From positions 1-64,000 of the forward strand of contig JACKOP010000004.1 in assembly GCA_024234165.1 (NCBI GenBank): a DNA stretch of 64,000 bases. Reading direction: 5' to 3'. The first letter of the stretch is position 1. Every line of letters begins with the position of its first letter. This document shows, piece by piece, positions 9,137 to 16,436 of the stretch. Made by a program: the position numbers and the translations under genes. A model generated the notes under the pieces. It was given only the letters and a program-made list of their open reading frames with translations, had not been told where the DNA came from and did not search any database. The DNA is from Pseudomonadales bacterium. Its GTDB lineage: Bacteria > Pseudomonadota > Gammaproteobacteria > Pseudomonadales > UBA5518.

Positions 9137-10273
9137 ATGAAAGACCCCGCCCGCATCACCATCGTCGGTTCCGGCTTCGGCGCGCTCGCGGCGCTGCACG
9201 AACTGCGCGCGCGTGATGCACGAGCCGAGATCACCGTGGTATCACCGCACGCCGAACTCCACTACCTTCCCGGCAGCATCTGGATCCCGGCCGGGCTGCG
9301 CAGCCGCGAACAGCTCGTGGTTCCACTGCAGAACTTCTTCGCACGCCAGCGGGTGCGTCACGTGGCAGCCAGCGCAACCGGACTGGATGCTTCGGCACGG
9401 GTGCTGCACACCACCACCGGCGACATCAGGAACGATGCCTTGCTGATCGCCAGCGGCGGGCGCTTCATCCGCAAGTTGCCGGGACTGGAGCACGCGATCA
9501 TCCCGTGCGAGGGAATTGCCGCCGCCGAGCGCATCCGCGACCGCTTGCGCGAAATGCCGGGCGGCACGATCGCGATCGGCTTCGGCACCAACCCGGCAGA
9601 GCCGAATGCGATGCGCGGAGGGCCGATGTTCGAGTTCCTGTTCGGCATCGAACGCCAACTGCGTCGTGAAGGACGCCGCGAACGCTTCCAGCTCGTCTTC
9701 TTCAACCCCTCGCAGGAGCCGGGCAAGCGGCTCGGCGAAAGAACCGTGAGCCACCTGCTCGGCGAAATGCGCCGACGCGGCATCGCGACACGGCTGGGGG
9801 AAAAGCCGCTGCGCTTCGAAGCCGATCGCGTCGTGACCGACGCGGGCGAGATCGCGGCGCAATTGATCCTGTTCATGCCGGGCATGACCGGCGATGCCTG
9901 GCTCGACCAGACCACGCTGCCGCGCTCCCCCGGCGGTCTGATCAGTGCCGACATGCAGTGTCGCGTCGCGGGGCACGAGCACGTCTACGTCGCCGGCGAC
10001 TGCGGCAGCTACCCGGGACCGGACTGGATGCCCAAACAGGCACACATGGCCGAACTGCAGGCGCGCGCGGCAGCACGCAACCTGCTCGACGTCCTGGCCG
10101 GAAGGCCGGCAAAGGCATCGTTCGAGGCAGAACTGATGTGCATCATCGATGCTCTGGACAACGGCACCCTGGTCTGGCGTACTGAGCGCCGCAACCTGAT
10201 GCTGCCCTCGATGCGCGCCATGCACTGGGCAAAGCGCTTCTTCGAGAGGCTCTACCTCGCGAAGTACCGCTGA
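9137..10273 (+). CDS. SQR-like FAD-dependent pyridine nucleotide-disulfide oxidoreductase
   Basis: A 378-residue flavoprotein starting at ATG 9137 (MKDPARITIVGSGFGALAA). It has the N-terminal dinucleotide motif GSGFGA and the C-terminal FAD motif VYVAGDCGSYPG near residue 283. The fold matches sulfide:quinone oxidoreductase and flavocytochrome c sulfide dehydrogenase. C124 (IIPCEGI) and C335 (MCIIDALDNG) fall where SQR has its first and third cysteines, but the second (GASC motif) is replaced by FGTNPAEPN. Genuine sulfide oxidation is therefore doubtful. The C-terminus is basic and amphipathic (AKRFFERLYLAKYR), suggesting peripheral membrane contact. It is followed after 42 bases by the fatty acyl-CoA reductase gene and may share its transcript. 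Confidence 0.75.
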   Translation: MKDPARITIVGSGFGALAALHELRARDARAEITVVSPHAELHYLPGSIWIPAGLRSREQLVVPLQNFFARQRVRHVAASATGLDASARVLHTTTGDIRNDALLIASGGRFIRKLPGLEHAIIPCEGIAAAERIRDRLREMPGGTIAIGFGTNPAEPNAMRGGPMFEFLFGIERQLRREGRRERFQLVFFNPSQEPGKRLGERTVSHLLGEMRRRGIATRLGEKPLRFEADRVVTDAGEIAAQLILFMPGMTGDAWLDQTTLPRSPGGLISADMQCRVAGHEHVYVAGDCGSYPGPDWMPKQAHMAELQARAAARNLLDVLAGRPAKASFEAELMCIIDALDNGTLVWRTERRNLMLPSMRAMHWAKRFFERLYLAKYR

Positions 10274-10315
10274 GACACTGCAGTGATTCGATAATGCCAA
10301 CAATGGAGTACTAGC

Positions 10316-12304
10316 ATGAACTACCTGATCACCGGCGGGACCGGCTTCATCGGCCGCTTCTTCATCGAAAACCTGCTGGCCCGCCCCGGCACGATCCACG
10401 TGCTGGTGCGCGAGTCTTCCCGGCACAAGCTCGACGAACTCAAGACGCGTTTTCCGGTAGCCGCCGAGCGCATCGTCGCGGTGATCGGCGACATCACGCG
10501 ACCGGGGCTTGGCATCTCCGATCCGGACTGCGCGGCGCTGAAGGGCCGGATCGATCACTTCTACCACTTCGCTGCGGTCTACGACATGGCCGCCAGCGAG
10601 GAAAGCCAGCAGGCAGCGAACATCGCCGGTACGCTGTACGCGGTACAGACAGCCGAGACGCTCGGCGTGCGCTGCTTCCATCACGTGAGCTCGGTCGCCG
10701 TCAGTGGCCTTTACCGCGGCACCTTCCGTGAAGACATGTTCGACGAGGCGGAAAACCTCGACCACGCGTATTTCCGCACCAAGCACGAGTCCGAGAAGAT
10801 CGTGCGCCAGCGCTGCAGGATCCCGTACCGCATCTACCGCCCCGGCGCCGTGATCGGCCATTCACGCACCGGCGAGATCGACAAGATCGACGGCCCCTAC
10901 TACTCGTTCAAGACGATCCAGCGCATCCGCAACACGATGCCGAAGTGGATGCCGCTGGTCGGCGTCGAATCGGGCGTGAACAACGTCGTGCCAGTCGATT
11001 ACGTGGTCAACGCGATCGACTACCTCTCGCACCTCGACGACCAGGACGGCGGCTGCTTCCACATCGTCGATACCGAGCACTACAGCACCGGCCAGATGAT
11101 GAACATCTTCGCCGAGGCGGCGCACGCGCCGAAGTTCAGCGTGCGCTTCGATCCGAAGATATTCGACTTCGTGCCCACCGCACTGGTCGACCTGCTGAAC
11201 AAGCTGCCGCCGGTGAAGCGCCTGAAGGCAGCGATCTTCGATCGTATCGGCATGCCCGAGTCGGCCTCGATCCTGACCAAGTACGAAACGAAGTACGACA
11301 GCCGTGTGACGCGACGCCTGCTGGAAGGCAGCGGTATCAAGCCACCGAAACTCGACACTTACGCATGGCGCATCTGGGACTACTGGGAGCGTCACCTCGA
11401 CCCCGATCTCTTCGTCGATCGCACGCTGGAAGGACAGGTCAAGGATCGTGTGGTGCTGATCACCGGCGGCTCCGCAGGCATCGGCAAGGCCACTGCGGTC
11501 CGCCTGGCAGCGGCCGGCGCACGCGTAGTGATCACCGCACGTACCCAGGAAAAGCTCGACGAGACCTGCACCGAGATCACGGCGCAGGGGGGAACGGTAT
11601 TCAGCTACATCTGCGATGGCGCCGATCTGGCGTCGGTCGACGAGGTGATGCAGCGCATCGAGACCGAGCACGGCGGTGTCGATATCCTGATCAACAACGC
11701 CGGCCGCTCGATCCGCCGTTCGGTTGCCCTCGCCTACGACCGCTTCCACGACTTCGAGCGCACCATGCAGCTCAACTACTTCGGGGCGCTGCGTTTCATC
11801 CTGCGCGCGCTGCCGGGCATGGACAGGCGCCGTCACGGGCACGTCATCAACATCTCGTCGATGGGCGTGCTCGGCCATCCGCCGCGTTTCTCGGCCTATA
11901 TCGCCTCGAAGTCGGCACTGGAAGGCTTCTCGCTGTGCGCTGCGGCCGAGTTCTCGGACCGTGGCATCCACTTCACGAACATCAACATGCCGCTGGTGCG
12001 CACCGAGATGATCGCACCGACCAAGATCTACGAGTACGCTCCTGCGCTGGAAGTGAGCGAGGCGGTCGACATGGTCGTCGAAGCGCTCACGCAGAAGAAG
12101 ATCCGGGTGGCGACCGGAATGGGCTGGCTGCAGCATCTCCTCGGCACGGCATTCCCGAAGTTCGCCGAAATCACGAACAACGCAACGTTCCGCATGTTCC
12201 CCGACTCGGACGCTGCCAAGGGCGTGGCGACCGAACCCAAGGCGCTGGAAGCCACGGCGGAGCAGGTCGCGATGGCGCAACTGATGAAGGGCGTGCACTT
12301 CTGA
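10316..12304 (+). CDS. Alcohol-forming fatty acyl-CoA reductase, two-domain (extended SDR + classical SDR)
   Basis: A 662-residue fusion starting at ATG 10316 (MNYLITGGTGFIGRFFIE), behind TGGAG. Residues 1-370 form an extended SDR with TGGTGFIG, HHVSSVAVSG and YFRTK. Residues 375-662 form a classical SDR with TGGSAGIG, NNAGRSIRRS, NISSMG and YIASK. The order, the length and phrases such as NNAGRSIRRS, FERTMQLNYFG, MPLVRTEMIAPTKIY and RMFPDSDAA match the Marinobacter enzyme that reduces fatty acyl-CoA through the aldehyde to the fatty alcohol with NADPH; AcrA1 of Mycobacterium is related. The product would feed wax ester synthesis or ether lipids. No wax synthase is in the window. The downstream SDR is 59 bases away. 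Confidence 0.88.
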   Translation: MNYLITGGTGFIGRFFIENLLARPGTIHVLVRESSRHKLDELKTRFPVAAERIVAVIGDITRPGLGISDPDCAALKGRIDHFYHFAAVYDMAASEESQQAANIAGTLYAVQTAETLGVRCFHHVSSVAVSGLYRGTFREDMFDEAENLDHAYFRTKHESEKIVRQRCRIPYRIYRPGAVIGHSRTGEIDKIDGPYYSFKTIQRIRNTMPKWMPLVGVESGVNNVVPVDYVVNAIDYLSHLDDQDGGCFHIVDTEHYSTGQMMNIFAEAAHAPKFSVRFDPKIFDFVPTALVDLLNKLPPVKRLKAAIFDRIGMPESASILTKYETKYDSRVTRRLLEGSGIKPPKLDTYAWRIWDYWERHLDPDLFVDRTLEGQVKDRVVLITGGSAGIGKATAVRLAAAGARVVITARTQEKLDETCTEITAQGGTVFSYICDGADLASVDEVMQRIETEHGGVDILINNAGRSIRRSVALAYDRFHDFERTMQLNYFGALRFILRALPGMDRRRHGHVINISSMGVLGHPPRFSAYIASKSALEGFSLCAAAEFSDRGIHFTNINMPLVRTEMIAPTKIYEYAPALEVSEAVDMVVEALTQKKIRVATGMGWLQHLLGTAFPKFAEITNNATFRMFPDSDAAKGVATEPKALEATAEQVAMAQLMKGVHF

Positions 12305-12363
12305 GACGCCAGGCCACAGCGACTCCGGCGGGTTTTTCACAACGACGACAGAGGGCTATCACG

Positions 12364-13119
12364 ATGGGAATGCTCGACAACAGGGTGGCGCTGGTGACCG
12401 GCGCCGGACAGGGCGTGGGCCAGGGAATCGCGCTGGCGCTGGCTGCCGAGGGGGCGCGCGTGGCCGTGACCGGACGCACGCTGAGCAAGCTGGAGGACAC
12501 CGTCGGGCAGATCCGTGCCCGCGGCGGTGATGCACTGCCGGTGGTCTGCGAGGTGAAGAGCCTGGAATCACTGAGCAACTGCGTACAGACCGTCGTCGGC
12601 CACTACGGCGGCATCAACATCCTGGTCAACAACGCGCAGGAGGTTCCCATCGGCGAACTGTTTGCGGTGAGCGACGAATCCTTCGAGGCGGGCTTCCAGT
12701 CAGGGCCGCTGGCCACATTCCGGCTGATGAAGCTCTGCTATCCGTACCTGAAGGGCGATGGCTCGATCGTGAACCTCGCGAGCTCCGCGACCAAACGCTG
12801 GGATATGTCGGGCTACGGAACCTACGCAGCCGTCAAGGATGGAATCCGCCAGCTCACGCGGGCCGCGGCCTGCGAATGGGGCAAGGACAACATCCGCACC
12901 AACGTGATCCTGCCGCACGCGACGTCGCCCGGGCTCAAGGGGTGGATGGAGCATAACCCCGCCGAGGCGGCCGCATTCTTCAAGACGCTGCCGATGGGGC
13001 GGCTAGGCGACTGCGAGCAGGACATCGGCCGCTTCGTCGCGCTGTTGTGCTCACCGAGTGCAGAGTATGTGAACGGACAGACGATCGGGCTCGACGGTGG
13101 CCAGGCAAATATCGGCTGA
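12364..13119 (+). CDS. Short-chain dehydrogenase/reductase
   Basis: A 251-residue classical SDR starting at ATG 12364 (MGMLDNRVALVTGAGQGVG). Motifs are TGAGQGVG for the cofactor, NNAQ in place of NNAG around residue 88, the catalytic Ser in NLASSATKRW, and YAAVK. The C-terminus has YVNGQTIGLDGGQANIG, the usual SDR tail. It would act with NAD(P)(H) on a hydroxy or keto substrate. It follows the fatty acyl-CoA reductase on the same strand and may act on the same alcohol/aldehyde pool, which is inference from position. It converges with the TorD-type gene, only 13 bases apart stop to stop. Confidence 0.87.
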   Translation: MGMLDNRVALVTGAGQGVGQGIALALAAEGARVAVTGRTLSKLEDTVGQIRARGGDALPVVCEVKSLESLSNCVQTVVGHYGGINILVNNAQEVPIGELFAVSDESFEAGFQSGPLATFRLMKLCYPYLKGDGSIVNLASSATKRWDMSGYGTYAAVKDGIRQLTRAAACEWGKDNIRTNVILPHATSPGLKGWMEHNPAEAAAFFKTLPMGRLGDCEQDIGRFVALLCSPSAEYVNGQTIGLDGGQANIG

Positions 13120-13132
13120 TCGCGCGTCGCCA

Positions 13133-13801
13133 TCAGATACCGTCGAACGGCAACTCCCCGGAAACCTTCAACGAGGCCGCGCCATGCGCGGCCTGCAGCC
13201 GTTGCAGCTCGTGATCGAGCAGTCGCTGCAGCAGTTCCGCCAGTGCAGCAAACAGCGGCAGCGGCGTCAGCGTCCCGAGCTTGCGTCGCATCACCGGCAC
13301 CCAGCGACCGGGGTGGCGTGCGATGAAGTCGCGCTGCGCCAATTCATAGGCCACCGTCTGCTCGCCACGTGCCGCACGCGCCTGTTCGCCATGACTCAGG
13401 TAGTGCAGGAAATCGAGCTCGGTCGCCAGGTGATCGGGCAGCTCCTTGCGATCCTCGGCGAGCGTCAGGCCGAAGTGGTTGTAGAAGCGTACCGCCTCCT
13501 CCATGACCGTCATTTGCGGGCCTACCTGCAGCCCGCCGTTCAGCGCGCAGCTCGTGCCATGAGCGCCGGCGTCGAACAGGCGCGTGTACTCGACCGCCAG
13601 CGGTTCCAGCCGCATCGAGGCGTCTGCCAGCGCGCCCAGATCCAGCCCGGCGCGCAACTGCGGATCGACCGCATCGCACAGCTCGCCGATCAGCCCGGCC
13701 AGCGCACCGTCACGCACCGCTGCAACGAACTCCTCGTCCGGGTACGTGAAGCACTCGCCGATCAGGCCGTACAGTCGCGCACGCGCCTCGACGGCATTCA
13801 C
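13133..13801 (-). CDS. TorD/NarJ-family molybdoenzyme maturation chaperone
   Basis: A 222-residue, mostly helical protein with the nitrate-reductase-delta/TorD look. It has an N-terminal LYGLIGECFTYPDEEF, then LEPLAVEYTRLFDAG and LPDHLATELDFLHYLSHGEQ, the region corresponding to the family's conserved peptide-binding helices. The start is GTG 13801, overlapping the stop of the upstream alcohol dehydrogenase gene by three bases; no in-frame ATG is nearby. Such chaperones bind the twin-arginine leader of a DMSO-reductase-family enzyme and help insert the cofactor. None is encoded next to it. The only candidate client in the window is the alpha subunit at 32.7-35.6 kb. It is the last gene of the tetR-adh operon. 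Confidence 0.78.
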   Translation of the reverse strand: MNAVEARARLYGLIGECFTYPDEEFVAAVRDGALAGLIGELCDAVDPQLRAGLDLGALADASMRLEPLAVEYTRLFDAGAHGTSCALNGGLQVGPQMTVMEEAVRFYNHFGLTLAEDRKELPDHLATELDFLHYLSHGEQARAARGEQTVAYELAQRDFIARHPGRWVPVMRRKLGTLTPLPLFAALAELLQRLLDHELQRLQAAHGAASLKVSGELPFDGI

Positions 13802-14880
13802 AGCACGATCACTCCGCGTGCGTTGAGGCCGCCCACCAGATCGTCGAAAGCCTGCGGAGCCTCGTCGATCGTGTAGGTACGCGTGATCATTGCATCCAGA
13901 TCGAGCCGGCGCGCAAGGTAAAGATCGAGCAGGTTCGGCATGTCGACGCGGAAGTTCGCGTTGCCGTACATGCAGCCGACCACGGTCCGGCCGTCCGAGG
14001 GGAAACCGCAGGCGTTCAGCGCAAAGCTCTCGGTGTAGTGACCAAGGCCGATCATGCACACGGTCCCGCCACGGCGCGATGCGTTGTAGGCCTGGTCCAT
14101 CACCACCGGCTTGCCGGTGACCTCGAAGCAGTAGTCGGCACCCCAGCCACCGCAGAGATCCCGCACGGCTGCCACCACGTCGCCATCGGCACGCACCGTA
14201 TGCGTGGCGCCGAAGTGGCGTGCGTAATCGAGCTTGGTATCGAGCATGTCGATCGCGATGATGCGCCGTGCGCCGACCAGGCGTGCGCCCTGGATCACCG
14301 ACAGCCCGACGCCACCACAGCCGAAGACCGCAACCGTGGAACCCGGCTTCACGCGCGTCGTCGTGGTTACCGCGCCAACACCGGTCATCACGCCGCAGCC
14401 GACCAGCGCAGCGCGATCGAGCGGGATGGCCCGATCGATCTTCTGCACGCTCATCGCCGGCACCACCACCTGCTCGGCCATGCAGCCGAGCATCGCCATG
14501 GCGCCGATCTCGCGCCCATCGAGGCGAACGCGCGAGGTGCCATCGGGCATCAGGCCTGCAGGCGAGCCGGCGATGCACAGATGCGGTTCATGATGGATGC
14601 AGAAATGGCAGTCACCGCAGGTGGGAATGAACGAGAGCACCACGTGGTCTCCGACTTCGAGCCCGCTGACTCCCGGTCCAAGCTGCTGCACCACGCCCGA
14701 GCCCTCGTGCCCGAGCACCATCGGCAGCGGCATCGGCACGGTACCGTTCAGCACCGACAGATCGGAATGGCAGACACCCGCTGCCGCCATGCGGACCAGC
14801 ACCTCGCCGGCGCGCGGTGCGTCGAGCGTGACATCACGCACGGCAAGCTTGCCGTGTTCCAGAGCTATGACTGCCTTCAT
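13798..14880 (-). CDS. Zinc-dependent alcohol dehydrogenase (class III/MDR family)
   Basis: A 360-residue medium-chain dehydrogenase starting at ATG 14880 (MKAVIALEHGKLAVRDV). Catalytic zinc ligands are in AAGVCHSDLSVL and GHEGSGVV. The structural zinc cluster CGDCHFCIHHEPHLC has CX2CX2CX7C spacing. The nucleotide motif VAVFGCGGVGLSVIQGA gives an NAD(H)-type Rossmann fold. It belongs with the aryl-alcohol/mycothiol-like and AdhC-like zinc ADHs, and oxidises an alcohol to an aldehyde or ketone; the substrate is open. Its ATG overlaps the stop of the tetR gene (ATGA) and its stop overlaps the start of the TorD-type gene, so translation of the three is probably coupled. Confidence 0.9.
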   Translation of the reverse strand: MKAVIALEHGKLAVRDVTLDAPRAGEVLVRMAAAGVCHSDLSVLNGTVPMPLPMVLGHEGSGVVQQLGPGVSGLEVGDHVVLSFIPTCGDCHFCIHHEPHLCIAGSPAGLMPDGTSRVRLDGREIGAMAMLGCMAEQVVVPAMSVQKIDRAIPLDRAALVGCGVMTGVGAVTTTTRVKPGSTVAVFGCGGVGLSVIQGARLVGARRIIAIDMLDTKLDYARHFGATHTVRADGDVVAAVRDLCGGWGADYCFEVTGKPVVMDQAYNASRRGGTVCMIGLGHYTESFALNACGFPSDGRTVVGCMYGNANFRVDMPNLLDLYLARRLDLDAMITRTYTIDEAPQAFDDLVGGLNARGVIVL

Positions 14881-15575
14881 GTCTGCTTCTCTCCGTTGGT
14901 GGCCGCCGTCGGCGGATCGATGATGTCCTGCACGAACTTCTTCAGTACAGCGATTTCCTTGTGATAGCGCGGGCGTGACTGTGGCGAGATCAACCGCATG
15001 ATCGACAGGCCATGCAGCGCCGCCAGCGTGACATTGCGCACCGTATCGAGCGTTTCGGCAGGAATGTGAAACTCGCCGAAGAAGCGTCCCCACATCGCTT
15101 TCACGAAGGCGTTCGACAACTCTTCCTGCTGGCGCTGGATGCGTTCGTCGTGCGTCGCCCGGTTGTGGATGATCAGCTCGTTGAACGCGAACGCTGCAGG
15201 CTCGTTGATGTACTGCCAGGTAACGTCGATCAGCGCATCGACGCGCTCGCGCGGGGTCGATCCCGCACGCCGGAGCGCGTCGGTGAGCAGCCCCGTGTAC
15301 GTCTCCGCGTTGCGCTCGACGATGGCGTGCAGCAGCGAATCCTTGTCGCCGAACTGATGCACGATCGCGCCCCAGGTAACGCCGGAACGCGCAGCGATCC
15401 GCGCCGCGGTGGTCGCAGACAGCCCTTCCTCGACGATGCAGTCGATGGTGGCGCGAATCACCTTTTCACGCGTAATCGCGCTACGCTCTTCCTGCGTTCT
15501 GCGTTGCCTGGCTGCAGCCATGCGCATCGGGTCGATCCGTGTGGTTCGCACTGGTTCATGCTCAAGTCCGGCCAT
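14877..15575 (-). CDS. TetR-family transcriptional regulator
   Basis: A TetR-type repressor of up to 232 residues. The helix-turn-helix lies at about residues 34-80: REKVIRATIDCIVEEGLSAT, then ARIAARSGVTWGAIVHQF, then GDKDSLLHAIVER. The remainder is an all-helical ligand domain of unknown specificity. ATG 15575 has no ribosome site, and a TATAGC box lies immediately upstream of it, so ATG 15527 (MRMAAARQRR) may be the true start, giving 216 residues. It heads the tetR-adh-torD operon with four-base overlaps and is divergent from an SDR plus acyl-CoA synthetase pair. It probably regulates one or both directions. The 58-base intergenic region has weak AAACA/TGTTT half-sites (15592 and 15613). 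Confidence 0.88.
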   Translation of the reverse strand: MAGLEHEPVRTTRIDPMRMAAARQRRTQEERSAITREKVIRATIDCIVEEGLSATTAARIAARSGVTWGAIVHQFGDKDSLLHAIVERNAETYTGLLTDALRRAGSTPRERVDALIDVTWQYINEPAAFAFNELIIHNRATHDERIQRQQEELSNAFVKAMWGRFFGEFHIPAETLDTVRNVTLAALHGLSIMRLISPQSRPRYHKEIAVLKKFVQDIIDPPTAATNGEKQT

Positions 15576-15633
15576 GCTATAGTCGCGATCAAAACAAAGC
15601 AACCAATCAAAATGTTTCCGGAGCACCCCACAC

Positions 15634-16404
15634 ATGAAAAACCCTGCAGAACTGTTCGACCTGAGCGGGAAGGTCGCTCTGGTCACTGGCGCGAGCCGCG
15701 GCCTCGGGCACGCCATCGCTCTAGGACTCGCTGCGGCAGGCGCCGACGTGGTGGCAGTCAGCCGCACGCGGGATGCCTGTGCCGAGGTGACGCGCGAAAT
15801 CGGCAGCCTTGGTCGACGTGCGTTGGCGCTCGAATGTGACATCAGCAACTGGCAACAGGTCGAAGCACTGGTCGAATCTGCGTACGCGGCGTTCGGGCGT
15901 TGCGACGTGCTCGTGAACAACGCCGGCGTGACGCAAAAGATGACGCCGTTGACCCAGACCACCGAGCAAATGTTCGACCACACTTACGGCACCAACACCA
16001 AGGGACCGATGCACCTGTCCACACTGGTCGCCGCACGGATGGCGGAATCGGGAGGCGGCACGATCGTGAACATCGTCACCATGGGTGCGTTGCGCTCCTG
16101 TGGCCAGCTCGCGATGTATACCTCGAGCAAGGCGGCCATGGTTGCGCTCACGCGCAGCATGGCCGACGAATGGGCATCGGCTGGCATTCGCGTCAACGCG
16201 ATTGCGCCGGGACCATTCCTGACCGATATGCTCGACGATCTCGCTAGTCAGATGCAGGGCTTCCTCGAGTATTCGGAGGCTGTGACGATGTTGAAGCGCT
16301 CGGGCCGTGCGGAGGAGATCGTCGGTCCGGTACTGTTCTTCGCCAGCGGCGCGTCCAGCTTCGTGACCGGCCAGACCCTGGCGGTCTGTGGCGGCGCGAT
16401 CTGA
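15634..16404 (+). CDS. Short-chain dehydrogenase/reductase
   Basis: A 256-residue classical SDR starting at ATG 15634 (MKNPAELFDLSGKVALVTG), behind CGGAG. It has TGASRGLG, NNAG and YTSSK. The residue in the usual catalytic-serine position, 13 before the tyrosine, is a threonine (NIVTMGALRSC), a conservative but uncommon change. The C-terminus SFVTGQTLAVCGGAI is the normal SDR tail, with Cys where Asp is usual. Cofactor is NAD(P)(H); substrate unknown. It is 32 bases upstream of a long-chain acyl-CoA synthetase gene on the same strand and probably co-transcribed with it. It starts from the divergent region shared with tetR. Confidence 0.87.
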   Translation: MKNPAELFDLSGKVALVTGASRGLGHAIALGLAAAGADVVAVSRTRDACAEVTREIGSLGRRALALECDISNWQQVEALVESAYAAFGRCDVLVNNAGVTQKMTPLTQTTEQMFDHTYGTNTKGPMHLSTLVAARMAESGGGTIVNIVTMGALRSCGQLAMYTSSKAAMVALTRSMADEWASAGIRVNAIAPGPFLTDMLDDLASQMQGFLEYSEAVTMLKRSGRAEEIVGPVLFFASGASSFVTGQTLAVCGGAI

Positions 16405-16436
16405 TTCCCCCTTCGGGCAACGGAGACACTGCAACC

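Noticed and set aside
10862..12340. 492-codon minus-strand frame opposite the fatty acyl-CoA reductase
   Set aside because: Antisense shadow; the plus-strand protein is conserved across its full length.
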